From: JAGHAJ01 sp964559865 [NCBI: uncultured Synergistota bacterium]
GTDB lineage: Bacteria; Synergistota; JAGHAJ01
Reading direction: 5' to 3'
Assembly: GCA_964559865.1 (NCBI GenBank)
Contig: CAZLJD010000013.1
Coordinates: forward strand, 18,008-82,007
Length of the DNA stretch: 64,000 nt
Below the pieces are notes generated by a model that saw nothing but the letters and a program-made list of their open reading frames with translations, made no database searches and was not told where the DNA came from. Below are positions 44,737 to 57,339 of this stretch, one piece after another. The position numbers and the translations under genes are program-made. Numbering within the stretch: the stretch's first letter is position 1; each line of letters begins with the position of its first letter.

Positions 44737-46188
44737 TTATCCCTCCCATTTCAGCACAGGCTCCCTTGCAGCTTTTACATTGTCCAATCTCCTCACAGGG
44801 GTGTTGTAAGGCGCATTCTTTACTCTCTCAGGTTCCCTCTTGGAGATTTCATCGATCTCCTTCATTATATCAATAAATCTGTCTAATGTCTCCTTCGTTT
44901 CTGTCTCATTTGGCTCTATCATTATCGCTTCGTGCACTATCAGCGGGAAGTAGATAGTTGGTGGATGTACACCATAGTCCAAAAGCATTTTAGCTATATC
45001 CAGTGTGCTCACACCGTACTCCTTCTTGTGTTTCTCTCCAGAAAGGACAAATTCGTGCTTACACACACGGTCGTAAGGTAACTCGTAATACTCTTTCAGC
45101 TTTTCCTTCAAATAGTTTGCGTTTAACACTGCAAGTTCGCTTGCCTCTTTTAACCCCTTGCCTCCCATCCTCTTAATATACGCAAGTGCTTTTAGTACCA
45201 CATTGTACTGACCATAGAATGCCCTTATCCTACCTATGGTGTGCGGCACATCATAATTCCAGTAGTAGTTCCCGTTAGCTTCAGATAAAACCGGTGATGG
45301 TAAGTAATCTTTTAAGAAGTCCTTCACACAGATAGCACCACCACCTGGCCCTCCACCCCCGTGAGGCGTGGAAAATGTTTTGTGGAGATTAAGGTGCACT
45401 ATATCAAAATGCATATCACCGGGTCTCGAAACCCCCATTATTGCATTGAGATTAGCACCATCATAGTAAAGGAGTCCTCCAACCGAGTGGATTATTTCTG
45501 CCATCTCTTCTATATGAAGTTCAAACAGGCCAAGAGTATTAGGGTTAGTAAGCATTAACATGGCAACATCTTCATTAACAACCTTCTTAAGCTCTTCTAT
45601 ATCTACACACCCATCTCTGTCAGATTTTACTTCTACCACCTTGAATCCAGCCATAGCAGCAGAAGCTGGATTTGTTCCATGTGCAGAATCTGGTACAACT
45701 ATAGTGCTCCTCTTTTCACCCTTCACCTCGAAGTACTTTCTTGCTATAAGCGTTCCCGTAAGCTCTCCGTGTGCACCAGCAGCAGGTTGAAATGTCATCT
45801 CATCCATACCAGTAACCTCAAGAAGGTATTTTCTTGCCTCCCACAAAAGCGACAAAGAGCCCTGAACGTCCTCTTCCTCCTGGTAAGGGTGAAGCTCCAC
45901 GAGGTCGTCCATTCTGGCTATATCCTCGTTGACTTTCGGATTATACTTCATTGTGCACGAACCAAGAGGATAAAAGCCACTATCGACTCCATAGTTTATC
46001 CTTGAAAGCGCTGTGAAGTGTCTTACAACATCCACCTCTGAAACTTCAGGAAGCCTTACATCGCTCTTTCTAATTATATTAGATGGAATAATCTTTTCTA
46101 TATCAACATCTGGCACATCCAAAGCTGGAACATCTATTCCAATCTTACCTCTCTTGGAGAGTTCATATATAAGTTTCTCAGACATCAC
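44737..46188 (-). CDS. gcvPB: Glycine dehydrogenase (decarboxylating) subunit 2
   Basis: The beta half of the split P-protein, 483 residues, carrying the PLP lysine in [30 protein letters not shown] near the N-terminus and [18 protein letters not shown] are diagnostic. With GcvPA it decarboxylates glycine and loads the aminomethyl group on GcvH. It directly abuts gcvPA, with no intergenic base. Confidence 0.97.
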   Translation of the reverse strand: MMSEKLIYELSKRGKIGIDVPALDVPDVDIEKIIPSNIIRKSDVRLPEVSEVDVVRHFTALSRINYGVDSGFYPLGSCTMKYNPKVNEDIARMDDLVELHPYQEEEDVQGSLSLLWEARKYLLEVTGMDEMTFQPAAGAHGELTGTLIARKYFEVKGEKRSTIVVPDSAHGTNPASAAMAGFKVVEVKSDRDGCVDIEELKKVVNEDVAMLMLTNPNTLGLFELHIEEMAEIIHSVGGLLYYDGANLNAIMGVSRPGDMHFDIVHLNLHKTFSTPHGGGGPGGGAICVKDFLKDYLPSPVLSEANGNYYWNYDVPHTIGRIRAFYGQYNVVLKALAYIKRMGGKGLKEASELAVLNANYLKEKLKEYYELPYDRVCKHEFVLSGEKHKKEYGVSTLDIAKMLLDYGVHPPTIYFPLIVHEAIMIEPNETETKETLDRFIDIMKEIDEISKREPERVKNAPYNTPVRRLDNVKAAREPVLKWEG

Positions 46189-47541
46189 CTACACCTCCTC
46201 TATCGCAGAGAGGAAGTTATCTATATCCTCTTTGCGGGTAAGCTCTGTAATCGCAACAAGCATATACCCATCATACTCCGGGTAGAACCTACCAAGATCA
46301 AGCCCTCCCACTATACCCTTTCTCTTCAACCTGCCGTTGAGCTCTTTAACCGGCAAAGAAGGTTTAAACGCAAATTCATTAAAAACCCTATCGCTGAGCA
46401 CTTCTACCGACTTGCCCTTCAATGCTGATATGAAGTATTGGGCTTTTGCAAAGTTCTGATAGGCAATAGCCTTTAGGCCCTCCTTCCCAACAAGGCTAAG
46501 ATAAACACTCACAGTAAGCGCACAAAGCCCTTCATTAGAGCAAATATTACTCGTAGCTTTTGCTCTCTTTATGTGTTGCTCCCTTGCCTGTAAAGTCAAC
46601 ACAAAACCTCTATTGCCATCGACATCCTCGGTCATACCAACCAACCTTCCGGGCATCCTTCTTAGATATTTCTCTTTAGCAGCAATAACTCCTACATAGG
46701 GACCACCATAATTAAGGGGAAGCCCAAAACTCTGGAGTTCAGCAGCGACAATGTCTGCCCCCAAGCTCCCTGGAGCTTCCAGGATCCCATACGCCATAGG
46801 TTCACTCACAGCGACTATCAACGACGCATTCTTTACCTTATGTACTACCTCTGAGATCAAAGGAATATCCTCTACTACACCAAGAAAGTTTGGAGACTGA
46901 ATGATTACTCCAACGGTATCTTCCGTCATAATCCTTTCAAGAGCATCTACATCTACCATACCACCTTGTGCAGGTATTTCGATAACTTCGTATCCCTGCC
47001 CATGGAGATAGGTCTTAACTGTATCTATGTACTCAGGGTGAAGTGTATGGCTTACAGCAACTCTACCCTTTCCCCTATTCATTCTTAGCGCCAAGAGTGC
47101 TGCCTCCGCAGTCGCAGAACCACCGTCATACATAGAAGCATTCGCCACATCCATACCGAATATGTTTGCTACATGCGTCTGAAACTCAAATATCGATATG
47201 AGGGTACCCTGACTTATCTCAGGCTGATACGGTGTATAAGCCGTGTAAAACTCAGACCTTGAAACCATATGATTCACAACCGAAGGTATATAGTGTCTAT
47301 AAGCACCTGCCCCGAGAAAACTTGCCTTTCCCTTCAAAGAGTTGTTCCTGGACGCCGCGCTCTCAAAGTCACGCCTAATATCAAGCTCAGATTTTGCCTC
47401 GGGTATTTCTAAGTCTCTCCTTAGCCTAAACTTCTCAGGAATGTCAGAAAACAGCTCACCGATGGAGCTTACACCTATCTCCTTCAGCATCTCCCTCCGG
47501 TCCTCTTCGGTTACGGGAAGATACGGATACATCAGACTCAC
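46189..47541 (-). CDS. gcvPA: Glycine dehydrogenase (decarboxylating) subunit 1
   Basis: The alpha half of the split P-protein, 450 residues. Typical are YPYLPVTEEDRREMLKEIG at the start, SFLGAGAYRHYIPSVV, TAYTPYQPEISQGTL and the MYDGGSATAEAALLA segment. It overlaps gcvH by 4 bp and abuts gcvPB. The two-subunit form of GcvP is usual in Firmicutes, Thermotogae, Synergistota and archaea. Confidence 0.97.
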   Translation of the reverse strand: MSLMYPYLPVTEEDRREMLKEIGVSSIGELFSDIPEKFRLRRDLEIPEAKSELDIRRDFESAASRNNSLKGKASFLGAGAYRHYIPSVVNHMVSRSEFYTAYTPYQPEISQGTLISIFEFQTHVANIFGMDVANASMYDGGSATAEAALLALRMNRGKGRVAVSHTLHPEYIDTVKTYLHGQGYEVIEIPAQGGMVDVDALERIMTEDTVGVIIQSPNFLGVVEDIPLISEVVHKVKNASLIVAVSEPMAYGILEAPGSLGADIVAAELQSFGLPLNYGGPYVGVIAAKEKYLRRMPGRLVGMTEDVDGNRGFVLTLQAREQHIKRAKATSNICSNEGLCALTVSVYLSLVGKEGLKAIAYQNFAKAQYFISALKGKSVEVLSDRVFNEFAFKPSLPVKELNGRLKRKGIVGGLDLGRFYPEYDGYMLVAITELTRKEDIDNFLSAIEEV

Positions 47542-47906
47542 TCCTCTTTTATACTCTCTCTATACTCTTCCTCAGTCATAAGATCATCCAGTTCGGACGG
47601 ATCACTTAGCTCTATAACTATCATCCATCCTTTTCCCTCCGGATCTTCGTTCACCAACTGGGGTTCATCTACAACTGCAGTATTGACTTCAACAACCTTT
47701 CCACTCGCAGGGGCATAAAGGTCTGAAGCCGCCTTTACAGACTCTATAGTACCAAATGACTCACCCTTCGTTACTTCATCACCCACCTCCGGGAGCTCCA
47801 CAAATACTATATCTCCAAGTTCCTTTTGTGCAAAATCTGTAATACCTACTTTACCCTTACTATCCTCTACCTCAATCCACTCATGCGTCTTTGCATACCT
47901 TTTCAC
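47538..47906 (-). CDS. gcvH: Glycine cleavage system H protein
   Basis: Lipoyl carrier of 122 residues that shuttles the aminomethyl group between GcvP and GcvT. THEWIEVE near the start, DIVFVELPEVGDEV, the lipoylated Lys58 in IESVKAASDLYAP and the GEVVEVN-like strand are present. It follows gcvT by 6 bp. Confidence 0.97.
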   Translation of the reverse strand: MKRYAKTHEWIEVEDSKGKVGITDFAQKELGDIVFVELPEVGDEVTKGESFGTIESVKAASDLYAPASGKVVEVNTAVVDEPQLVNEDPEGKGWMIVIELSDPSELDDLMTEEEYRESIKEE

Positions 47907-47912
47907 AACAAC

Positions 47913-49022
47913 CTACCTCCTTTTATAAAATGGTTTTTCAACTATTTTTGCCCTCAAAAGCTTGTTTCTTATCTTTATTTGAACTTCATCCCCTACATTA
48001 ACTATACTATTCTTTATATAACCCATTGCAATGTACTTCTTCAAATAGGGAGCAAATGTACCACTTGTAACATCCCCAACCTTTTCACTGCCTTTGTAGA
48101 TCTCATAGTGTTGCCTCGGAACTCCTCTATCCACCATCTCTATGCCATAGAGTTTAATTACAGGTCCTTCTTCTACCTCCCTCTGAAGTGCAGACTTACC
48201 GATAAAGTCCTCCTTATTGAGCTTCACCGTCCAGAGAATATCTGCCTGAACTGGTGTGTGCTCCTCATCTATATCGTGACCGTAGAGTAGCATACCCGCT
48301 TCAAGTCTTAACGTGTCTCTTGCACCTAAGGCACACGGCTCTATGCCATACTCCTTACCAGCCGACATTATAGCCTCCCACAAGGCTTCTGCTTTATCCA
48401 CCTCCTTGGTATAGAATTCAAATCCATCAGAGCCAGTATAACCAGTCCTTGATATGATCCCCTCTGCGGAAACTCCATTACCAGAGAGCCTACCAAGTTC
48501 AAAGTGATAATACTTTACTGCAGAAAGATCGACATCCACCAGTTTGTAAAGCAGCTCTTGTGCCTTGGGTCCCTGAATTGCAAGTTGAATGTAATTAGAA
48601 CTTTCATTTTTCACATCAACATCCATGCCTTGCACGTTGTTCAGTATCCAATCGTAGTCCTTATCAGTATTCCCAGCATTCACTACCAAAAGATAGTGGT
48701 CTTCTGCAAGCTTATAAACAAGCAGGTCATCTACTATACCACCATTATCATAACACATAGGTGAATACTTTGCCTGCCCAACCTTCATCTTGGATATGTC
48801 ATTGGTTATCAATTTGTTTACGAATTTCATCGCATCCTTACCTGTGATCTCTATCTCTCCCATGTGTGAAACATCAAACAGACCTACCCTCTCTCTAACT
48901 GCCATATGTTCTTCAACTATACTCTTGTACTGAATTGGCATTGCCCAACCAGCAAAATCCACAATCTTGCCCCCATACTTCCTGTGAATCCCAATCAACG
49001 GTGTCTCCTTAAGCACTCCCAT
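47913..49022 (-). CDS. gcvT: Aminomethyltransferase (glycine cleavage T protein)
   Basis: T protein of 369 residues that releases ammonia and gives methylene-THF. GGKIVDFAGWAMPIQY, LFDVSHMGEI, RTGYTGSDGFEFY and ALGARDTLRLEAGMLLYG are characteristic. It is the first gene behind the glycine riboswitch. The ATG at 49022 lies right against AAGGGGGG; a GTG at 49016 with better spacing gives the more usual start M-L-K-E-T-P-L. Confidence 0.96.
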   Translation of the reverse strand: MGVLKETPLIGIHRKYGGKIVDFAGWAMPIQYKSIVEEHMAVRERVGLFDVSHMGEIEITGKDAMKFVNKLITNDISKMKVGQAKYSPMCYDNGGIVDDLLVYKLAEDHYLLVVNAGNTDKDYDWILNNVQGMDVDVKNESSNYIQLAIQGPKAQELLYKLVDVDLSAVKYYHFELGRLSGNGVSAEGIISRTGYTGSDGFEFYTKEVDKAEALWEAIMSAGKEYGIEPCALGARDTLRLEAGMLLYGHDIDEEHTPVQADILWTVKLNKEDFIGKSALQREVEEGPVIKLYGIEMVDRGVPRQHYEIYKGSEKVGDVTSGTFAPYLKKYIAMGYIKNSIVNVGDEVQIKIRNKLLRAKIVEKPFYKRR

Positions 49023-49031
49023 CCCCCCTTA

Positions 49032-49096
49032 AATTAAAAAACTCTCATCCCCCTGTACAGAAAAGAAACTTCTCTGTACGAGAGCCTGAGAGTTTT
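49032..49096 (-). terminator. Riboswitch-controlled terminator before gcvT
   Basis: The 3' side of the second aptamer (AAAACTCTCA, 49087-49096) is exactly complementary to TGAGAGTTTT (49038-49047), with an inner GTACAGA/TCTGTAC hairpin and a TTTTTTAATTT tract after it. Forming it uses the strand that closes the second aptamer, so it excludes the ligand-bound fold. Confidence 0.8.
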
Positions 49097-49231
49097 GAGC
49101 CCCTTCGGCATTGCCCACACTTAGGGCAATTCTCCAGAGTGCCATCTGATTACAATCCTTTTACCTGAGAGATTCGGGATTATACCCTTGCCCCTTCGGT
49201 CCCTTCTTTAACAAAGAAGGCGTCTCTTGTA
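49072..49231 (-). ncRNA. Tandem glycine riboswitch
   Basis: Two glycine aptamers in series upstream of gcvT. The first (about 49152-49231) has ACAAGAGA, GACCGAAGGGGCAAG and TCTCAGGTAAAAGGA; the second (about 49072-49139) has CTCTGGAGAA, GCCGAAGGGGC, CTCTCAGGC and a closing CAGAG. A short linker joins them, and GATTACAA/TTGTAATC extends the first closing stem. The terminator downstream reuses the second aptamer's 3' strand, so glycine binding should prevent termination and turn the glycine cleavage operon on. Confidence 0.93.
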
Positions 49232-49273
49232 ATCATCATCTGGCACACAATATTCAATTGTCTACCATTTTAC

Positions 49274-49302
49274 ATACTAAACCATAGAATTTCATTTGTC
49301 AA
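49274..49302 (-). promoter_or_regulatory. Promoter of the glycine cleavage operon
   Basis: TTGACA (49297-49302) and TAGTAT (49274-49279) on the minus strand, 17 bp apart, about 45 bp before the first aptamer. Between 49303 and 49358 I see nothing further. Confidence 0.65.
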
Positions 49303-49358
49303 CCCTCTAGTTGTATAATGAAGGGTAGATGGGTATGAAAATATTTATCAGTTTGGGA

Positions 49359-49389
49359 TAAAATAAAAGGGTGGGCATAATGCCCACCC
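49359..49389 (-). terminator. Intrinsic terminator of the symporter gene
   Basis: A 10-bp perfect stem (GGGTGGGCAT and complement, 49369-49389) followed on the minus strand by TTTTATTTT, ending the dicarboxylate/amino-acid symporter transcript before the glycine operon promoter. Confidence 0.9.
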
Positions 49390-49427
49390 CCCAGAACATT
49401 ACCCCACAGGTGGGTGTAGAAAGTTTA

Positions 49428-50720
49428 CTACTTCCATTTACTCTCGTCAAGTTCCCCTTCCGATTTAGAGACTATAACAGTACCTACGAGGTCTCCTGTA
49501 ACATTTACCATTGTCCTACCCATGTCAAGTATCGCATCTATACCAAATATCATCGCGTAGGCAAGTGCAACTGGTGTTCCTGCCTTTACTGGCAAACCTA
49601 TAGAATTTAAAACCATCAAAAGCATTATAGCACCAGCCCCAGGGACCCCTGCTGTCCCTATAGAAGCAAGAACTGCTGTGAGTATTATCACCATCTGTTG
49701 GGCAAAGGTAAGGTGCATACCAATAGCAAAAGCAACGAAGAGTGCACATACACCTTGGTAAAGCGCTGTTCCATCCATGTTAATTGTGGCACCAAGAGGT
49801 AGGGTAAAAGAGAAAACTCCCATGGGTGCACCCATGTTTTCTTCAGCAACCCGCATGGTAACAGGTAATGTGGCACCACTGCTCCTCGTTACAAATGCTG
49901 TAAGCATTGGTTCCTTTGCCCGTGAAAGGAACTTAAACATACTTATCTTAAATGCCTTTAAGAAACCTCCGTAAATCAGGAATATCTGTATAAACAACCC
50001 GAGGTAAACCGCCAATACAACTATAGCCAATGGACCTGCCGCTTTTGCACCCTGTTTACCAAACACGACCGCTACTAACGCAAATACACCAAAAGGCGCA
50101 TATTGCATTATACCACCAACTATCTTGTATATTGCATTGGCAAGTCCATCAAATACATCCACTACCACCCCAGCACTTTTGCTTATCTTCTGGTTTTCAC
50201 TATCTTTGAGATAGGAAAGTGCTATACCTAACACTATGGAAAAGAATATTACAGGTAATACCTTCCCAGCAGCCAGAGATCCAAATGGATTCTTCGGGAT
50301 AATATTGAGCACAACTGATATCAAAGAAGGTGCCTTTGCAGAAAGCGTTTTGCCAGCTGTACCTGCAAGGTGCAACCCCTGTCCCGGGTGGAATAAATTT
50401 CCCATAGCAAGCCCTATTGCAACAGCAAAGGCAGATGTAATGAGATAATATCCTATTATCTTAACTCCTACCTTCCCCAAGCGAGCCGGAGCTATACTGG
50501 AAGCACCAACAACCAGTGAGAAAAACACAACAGGCATTACCACCATTTTTAAGAGTCTCACAAATATACTACCAATTGGCTGAATAACCGATATACTTGG
50601 GCCAACCGCAAGTCCCACTATAACTCCAAGTATCAAACCTATGAGTATCTTATACAGCACATTAAACTCCAGATACCGCCTCCAAAGACCGCCATTTTCA
50701 TTTCCTGTCAAGATATCCAC
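49428..50720 (-). CDS. Dicarboxylate/amino acid:cation symporter (DAACS family)
   Basis: Membrane symporter of 430 residues of the GltP/DctA/GltPh family, importing glutamate, aspartate or C4-dicarboxylates with cations. [17 protein letters not shown] [13 protein letters not shown] is the serine-rich hairpin motif, [17 protein letters not shown] the NMDGT motif, and the second hairpin is [12 protein letters not shown]. It is a single-gene unit with its own promoter and terminator. Confidence 0.93.
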   Translation of the reverse strand: MDILTGNENGGLWRRYLEFNVLYKILIGLILGVIVGLAVGPSISVIQPIGSIFVRLLKMVVMPVVFFSLVVGASSIAPARLGKVGVKIIGYYLITSAFAVAIGLAMGNLFHPGQGLHLAGTAGKTLSAKAPSLISVVLNIIPKNPFGSLAAGKVLPVIFFSIVLGIALSYLKDSENQKISKSAGVVVDVFDGLANAIYKIVGGIMQYAPFGVFALVAVVFGKQGAKAAGPLAIVVLAVYLGLFIQIFLIYGGFLKAFKISMFKFLSRAKEPMLTAFVTRSSGATLPVTMRVAEENMGAPMGVFSFTLPLGATINMDGTALYQGVCALFVAFAIGMHLTFAQQMVIILTAVLASIGTAGVPGAGAIMLLMVLNSIGLPVKAGTPVALAYAMIFGIDAILDMGRTMVNVTGDLVGTVIVSKSEGELDESKWK

Positions 50721-50744
50721 CCCCTTTAAGTAAAACTCAAAGAA

Positions 50745-50773
50745 TTTATACCACCAATACCATTCTTTGTCAA
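50745..50773 (-). promoter_or_regulatory. Promoter of the symporter gene
   Basis: TTGACA (50768-50773) and TATAAA (50745-50750) on the minus strand with 17-bp spacing, 25 bp before the start codon. Confidence 0.8.
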
Positions 50774-50779
50774 GTTTAA

Positions 50780-52081
50780 CTAAACCGTGCTACCATAGAG
50801 AAATCCTTTCTCGACTCCCTCTACCTTCACATACACAACATCTCCAATAGAAACATGCTCAGGCATACCAACCACTTTTACCCTTAGGTAGTTATCAGAC
50901 CATCCCTCCCCTTTGCTTCCACTCTTTTTTTCAGTAATTACCTGCACAACACTACCCACAAAACCTCTCTTAAACTCACTTGCACACGACTCTGCAACCC
51001 TCACAGCTCTCAATACTCTTTGCTTTATCTCCTTTTTACTTACCTTATTAGGGATCTTACAAGCAGCCACCCCCAGCCTCTCCGAAAACGGAAATACATG
51101 CACCTTACCAAATTTCACCTTTCGTAATAACGACAGCGAATTCAAAAACTCCACTTCCCCCTCCCCCGGGAAACCAACAATGAGGTCCGTAGTAATGTTA
51201 AACTGAGGTGACTTTTCCCTTATCCTGCTAACCAACTTCAAAAAAAAGTCGGAATCATATCCCCTTTTCATTGCCTTCAGAATGCCATCATCTCCAGACT
51301 GCAGTGGAATGTGTAGGTGATTGCACACATTAGGCAATTCTACTATTGTATCTATAAGCTCATCCGTAATGGTAAAGGGCTCAATAGAGCTCAACCTCAA
51401 TCTTTTTAATCTTTCAACATTAGAAAGAATCCTCAGCAGCTCTACCAACGCATTTCTTTTTCCCCAATCAAAGCCGTACCTACCTATGTTTACACCTGTA
51501 AGGACAATTTCACTGAAACCCAAAGAAACTAGTCTTCTCACTTCATTCACGACTCTTTCCATTGGCCTTGATATCTCTCTACCCCTGACAAGAGGTATTA
51601 CACAGTAGCTACAGAAATGATTACATCCATCCTGTATTTTAACCCACGCCCTCGTATGTCCATAAAACTCATCAATTTCCAGTTCATCCCAACTATTGCA
51701 GGTATTAAGGTCTTTTCTACTGACAGTCCTTTTTTTATCAAGGATATAGCTTTCAACGATGTCTACTACCTTATGCTTCAATCTATTACCTACCGATATA
51801 TCTGCATAGAGATTTCCTCTCATCTGGGCATAACAACCAACCGACACCGTTATGGCATTTGGATTTTTTCTTTTTGACCTCCGGAGAAATTGCCGAGTCT
51901 TTCTCTCCGCTTCAGCGGTAACCACGCACCCCGAAACTACATATATATCGGCATCGTCACTATCAGATAACACATACCCCCTTTTGAGAAACATATTTGC
52001 AATGGCATTTGCCTCATATTGGTTCAACTTGCATCCAAGTGTGTAAAAGCGGACTCTCAACGGGTTAATTCTCATACTCAT
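50780..52081 (-). CDS. mtaB: tRNA N6-threonylcarbamoyladenosine (t6A) methylthiotransferase
   Basis: Methylthiotransferase of about 433 residues, radical SAM class, modifying t6A37 in tRNA to ms2t6A. The N-terminal domain opens with [13 protein letters not shown] and has the cysteines in SGCVVT and [16 protein letters not shown] is the radical SAM cluster site, and a C-terminal TRAM domain follows. [10 protein letters not shown] distinguishes MtaB from MiaB and RimO. The longer reading from 52168 lies inside rsmE; the ATG pair at 52081/52075 fits the domain start. Confidence 0.9.
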   Translation of the reverse strand: MSMRINPLRVRFYTLGCKLNQYEANAIANMFLKRGYVLSDSDDADIYVVSGCVVTAEAERKTRQFLRRSKRKNPNAITVSVGCYAQMRGNLYADISVGNRLKHKVVDIVESYILDKKRTVSRKDLNTCNSWDELEIDEFYGHTRAWVKIQDGCNHFCSYCVIPLVRGREISRPMERVVNEVRRLVSLGFSEIVLTGVNIGRYGFDWGKRNALVELLRILSNVERLKRLRLSSIEPFTITDELIDTIVELPNVCNHLHIPLQSGDDGILKAMKRGYDSDFFLKLVSRIREKSPQFNITTDLIVGFPGEGEVEFLNSLSLLRKVKFGKVHVFPFSERLGVAACKIPNKVSKKEIKQRVLRAVRVAESCASEFKRGFVGSVVQVITEKKSGSKGEGWSDNYLRVKVVGMPEHVSIGDVVYVKVEGVEKGFLYGSTV

Positions 52082-52823
52082 ACAAAAACATGCCTCCCAA
52101 GAGAAGAGAAGCAATCTCTGATCTAAAAATAAAGCCACCCCTGATGACAACTGGTGTAAAACCAGCACTCAAAAGTTCTTTTCTCTCAGTATTAGAAAAC
52201 CCCCCCTCAGGACCAATAACTCCAAGAAATCTGCTACTGTGTTCATGCTCCTTCAAAAACTCTTTTACAGATAGTACCCCACCTCCAGAAGTATCTAAGA
52301 AGAATTTCACGTCATATTCACTCCATTTAGAAGCTACAAAACTCTCAAAATCCACAGGATCCCATATCCGAAGAATAAACGGGTTCCTGCTCTGCTTAGC
52401 TGCCTCCACAGAAAGCCTCTTCCACCTGATCGTCTTCTCACTATGAGGAAGTGCAACAGAATACTCTGTAAAAACAGGTATCATACCATAAACACCCAAC
52501 TCCGACAACCTTTTAACCACAAAGTCCATCTTTTTACCCTTAAGCACACCCTGAGCTACAACAAGTCTGTAAGGCATAGGGGAATAGCTCTTCTTATCTA
52601 TAATTTTAGCCTTACTTTTACTTATTAGTTCAGAATAATACACATTCCCCTGCCCATCAAAAAATTCCACCTTATCCCCCACTCTATATCTAAAAGAACC
52701 GAATATATGCTGGGCTTCCTTCTCAGGGATAAAGATGACATCAGGAAAAATAAGAGATGGCTCTACAAAAAACCTATGTGGTAGAGACAATACAGACCCA
52801 TTCTCCTTCTGATAATATTTCAT
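52065..52823 (-). CDS. rsmE: 16S rRNA m3U1498 methyltransferase
   Basis: SPOUT-class methyltransferase of 252 residues acting on U1498 of 16S r[12 protein letters not shown] opens the PUA-like domain, LVVAQGVLKGKKMDFVVKRLSELGV and AAKQSRNPF follow, and the SAM knot has LGVIGPEGGFSNTER and the RSEIASLLLGG segment where R.ETA is usual (E-I-A here). It overlaps prmA by 50 bp and mtaB by a few codons. Confidence 0.92.
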   Translation of the reverse strand: MKYYQKENGSVLSLPHRFFVEPSLIFPDVIFIPEKEAQHIFGSFRYRVGDKVEFFDGQGNVYYSELISKSKAKIIDKKSYSPMPYRLVVAQGVLKGKKMDFVVKRLSELGVYGMIPVFTEYSVALPHSEKTIRWKRLSVEAAKQSRNPFILRIWDPVDFESFVASKWSEYDVKFFLDTSGGGVLSVKEFLKEHEHSSRFLGVIGPEGGFSNTERKELLSAGFTPVVIRGGFIFRSEIASLLLGGMFLYEYEN

Positions 52824-53604
52824 CTACAATAAACCCATTACTATCGAGCTCTCTCAGTACAAGCTCCTTCTCTGCACTCATTATGCCTGAAGCCAGAAAG
52901 TAACCACCTTTCCGCAAATTCCTCTTAACATCTGGGATCATAAGCACAACAACAGGTGTGAGAATGTTTGCAACTATCAGCGCAAAAGGGTAAGAAATAG
53001 CAGTAAGAAGATCGCCTCTCAGGAAACTGCATCTATCACCAACTTTATTCAATCGGGCATTTTCTATTGCTTCTTGTATAGCAATCTCATCTATTTCCAC
53101 TCCAAAGCTACGTGCTCCCAAATACGCTGCAGCTACTGAAAGTATACCTGATCCGCTCCCTACATCCAATACATAATCTCCAGGAGATACATACTCAGAT
53201 ATAGCCTTTAAGCACAAGTAGGTGGTAGGATGATACCCCGTTCCAAATGCCTTACCCGGCTTTATAAATATCCTCCCGTCTTTCTGTGTAAACCATGGTG
53301 GAGCTATTTCTATAAGCTCACTAACAGATACAGGCTCATACTCTTTTTTCCAAACACTCTCCCAGTCCTCTTCCATTATGCTCTTAATTTCAAACTCACA
53401 ATCACCAACCCGATTATACACAGCATCTTTCAGCTCGTATATTCTATTCACAAATAAGGGATCTGCATACCCCTTTACAACCACATTCTCATCCTCAACC
53501 TGTATCCACAAACTATCTATCCCAAAAAGGGAAAGAAGCCCTAGTAGGGCTTCTTCATCTTCTTTGGATATCTTCACAGTAACCTCCAAATACCTCCTAT
53601 CCAC
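52774..53604 (-). CDS. prmA: Ribosomal protein L11 methyltransferase
   Basis: PrmA of about 276 residues, trimethylating ribosomal protein L11. [31 protein letters not shown] and the SAM motif [20 protein letters not shown] are typical, followed by VANILTPVV in place of the usual NILA. A reading from 53646 runs into dnaJ; GTG 53604 fits the usual N-terminus (YLEVTVKIS) better. It is the gene after dnaJ, a common order. Confidence 0.9.
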   Translation of the reverse strand: MDRRYLEVTVKISKEDEEALLGLLSLFGIDSLWIQVEDENVVVKGYADPLFVNRIYELKDAVYNRVGDCEFEIKSIMEEDWESVWKKEYEPVSVSELIEIAPPWFTQKDGRIFIKPGKAFGTGYHPTTYLCLKAISEYVSPGDYVLDVGSGSGILSVAAAYLGARSFGVEIDEIAIQEAIENARLNKVGDRCSFLRGDLLTAISYPFALIVANILTPVVVLMIPDVKRNLRKGGYFLASGIMSAEKELVLRELDSNGFIVDEILSEGEWVCIVSTT

Positions 53605-54757
53605 CAAACGCCCCCCTAAACCTATCGAAAAAACTGTGATTCTCACTATTAAACTTTATACCACTCTCTTTTGCCCATTCCCTTAGCAAATCCTTTTGCT
53701 TTTGCGTGAGTTTCTTAGGTATTTCAACATCCACTTCCACATAAAGATCTCCCCTCTTGTTGCTGTTCAGCCTGGGCATCCCTTTACCTCTTAGTCTAAA
53801 CAGAGTCCCACTATCAGTACCAGGAGAAACCTTAAGCCTTGTTTTACCCCACAAAGTATCCACCTCAACCTCATCACCAAGAACAAGTTGAGGAAAAGAA
53901 AGCTTTACCTTAGTATAAAGGTCATCTCCTCTCCTTTCAAAGACAGGGTGGGGTTTCACAGTTATGAAAATGTATAGGTCTCCAGGTGGTCCACCATTTT
54001 TACCCAATTCACCCTGTCCGGCTATCCTAAGCTTGGACCCCGTATCCACACCCGCTGGTATCTTTATCTTAACCCTGCTATCTTCACGAATCTTTCCTGT
54101 ACCACCACACCTGGGACACGGATTATCAACAACGACACCCGTCCCACCACACTTAGGGCAAGTTCTAACATTTACAAACAAACCAAATATAGATTCTCTC
54201 CTCTCCTCTATTTGTCCGGTACCATGGCACATGGGACATGTATGCGGTTGTCCACCACCTTTAACACCTGTACCACCACAGTCGGGACAGGTTTTCCACT
54301 TAGGTATCACAATCTCCTTTTCAGTTCCATGAGCTGCCTCTTCAAGGCTTATTTCGATGTCATATCGCAAATCTGCACCTTTTTCGGGTGCAGCAGATCT
54401 TCCCGTTCTATAAGAAGCCCTCCTCCTACCACCAAAAAAAGAATCAAACAAATCATCTATGTTAAATCCAAAATCTGCCCAATCCCCAAAACCCTGTCCA
54501 AATCCTTGCCCATATCCACCAGTAGAACCCTGGCTATCTCCAACAAACCCAAATCTATCATATTGTTCCCTCTTCACAGGGTCACTAAGTACCTGGTATG
54601 CCTCGTTTATTTCTTTAAATCTCCTCTCTGCCTCAGGGTTATTGGGGTTAGCATCTGGATGATACTTTCTAGCAAGACGCCTATAGGCCTTCTTTATCTC
54701 CTCCGCCGAAGCGTTCCTGTCCACACCCAGTATCTCATAGTAATCCTTTCCCGCCAT
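53597..54757 (-). CDS. dnaJ: Chaperone DnaJ
   Basis: Type I DnaJ of about 386 residues, co-chaperone of DnaK. The J domain has the HPD motif ([12 protein letters not shown]), followed by a glycine-rich region, four zinc-finger repeats of the CxxCxGxG kind ([32 protein letters not shown]) and the C-terminal substrate domains. It is separated from dnaK by about 60 bp with a hairpin. Confidence 0.96.
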   Translation of the reverse strand: MAGKDYYEILGVDRNASAEEIKKAYRRLARKYHPDANPNNPEAERRFKEINEAYQVLSDPVKREQYDRFGFVGDSQGSTGGYGQGFGQGFGDWADFGFNIDDLFDSFFGGRRRASYRTGRSAAPEKGADLRYDIEISLEEAAHGTEKEIVIPKWKTCPDCGGTGVKGGGQPHTCPMCHGTGQIEERRESIFGLFVNVRTCPKCGGTGVVVDNPCPRCGGTGKIREDSRVKIKIPAGVDTGSKLRIAGQGELGKNGGPPGDLYIFITVKPHPVFERRGDDLYTKVKLSFPQLVLGDEVEVDTLWGKTRLKVSPGTDSGTLFRLRGKGMPRLNSNKRGDLYVEVDVEIPKKLTQKQKDLLREWAKESGIKFNSENHSFFDRFRGAFGG

Positions 54758-54786
54758 CACACTATCACCACCTATCGAGCGAAACA

Positions 54787-54808
54787 GGAGGCCCTCCTAC
54801 AGGCCTCC
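54787..54808 (-). other. Hairpin between dnaK and dnaJ
   Basis: GGAGGCC and its complement with an 8-base loop. There is no T-run behind it on the minus strand, so it is more likely an mRNA-processing or stabilising element than a terminator. Confidence 0.5.
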
Positions 54809-54818
54809 CTAAAGCTAA

Positions 54819-56672
<1,854 letters not shown>

Positions 56673-56682
56673 CTATCCCCCC

Positions 56683-57330
56683 TTACGAATTGTTCTCCTC
56701 ACTTTTTTCTTTCTCAAATTCTTGCTTCTTAGTGGAAACTGCAACCTTGACAAGCGCTGGTCTTATAACTTTACCTCTCATAAGATAACCTTTTCTAAGT
56801 TCTTCTACTATCCTACCGTCCTCATACTCATCTGTCTCCTCTCTACCTATAGCCTCACATGTATTAGGGTCAAACAGTTCGCCTTCTACCTTTATAGGTT
56901 CTACACCCTCGTGAAAGAGTACATCCATAAACTTCCTCTCAACCATCTTTATACCTTCCAACAACCTGTCTGCATCCTTAGAATGTTCCTGAGATGCAAT
57001 AGCTCTGTGCAAATCATCAAGCACGGGTAATAGCTTCTTTATCAGCTCCTCATTTGCAAACTCTATCAGTCTCTTCCTCTCACTCTCAACTCGCTTCTTG
57101 TAGTTGATGAAATCCGCTTGCGTATGCTTAAGCATATCAAGATATCTCACAGACACCACAGTTTGCTCCTCCAATTTCTGTATAAGCTCTTCATTTTCTG
57201 CTCTGAGCTTCTCCACCTCTTCCTTGAGCTCTTTTACTTCGTCCCTAACCTCACCTTCCCTCTCCTTCTCTTCTTCCTTCATTTCTTTATCTATCTTATC
57301 TCTTTCCTTTTCATTTTCCAACATCGGCAT
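56683..57330 (-). CDS. grpE: Nucleotide exchange factor GrpE
   Basis: GrpE of 215 residues, exchange factor for DnaK. A long charged coiled coil (EKERDKIDKEMKEEEKERE and following) leads to DFINYKKRVESERK, LLPVLDDLHRA and the beta-domain block GEVFDPNTCEAIG-like GELFDPNTCEAIGREE. Located between hrcA and dnaK. Confidence 0.95.
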   Translation of the reverse strand: MPMLENEKERDKIDKEMKEEEKEREGEVRDEVKELKEEVEKLRAENEELIQKLEEQTVVSVRYLDMLKHTQADFINYKKRVESERKRLIEFANEELIKKLLPVLDDLHRAIASQEHSKDADRLLEGIKMVERKFMDVLFHEGVEPIKVEGELFDPNTCEAIGREETDEYEDGRIVEELRKGYLMRGKVIRPALVKVAVSTKKQEFEKEKSEENNS

Positions 57331-57339
57331 AACACCCCC

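Noticed and set aside
52082-52168. N-terminal 29-residue extension of MtaB
   Set aside because: It overlaps rsmE and precedes the conserved domain start; the ATG near 52081 or 52075 fits the family.
54787-54808. Hairpin between dnaK and dnaJ as a terminator
   Set aside because: No T-run follows on the minus strand and dnaJ is a normal member of the operon.
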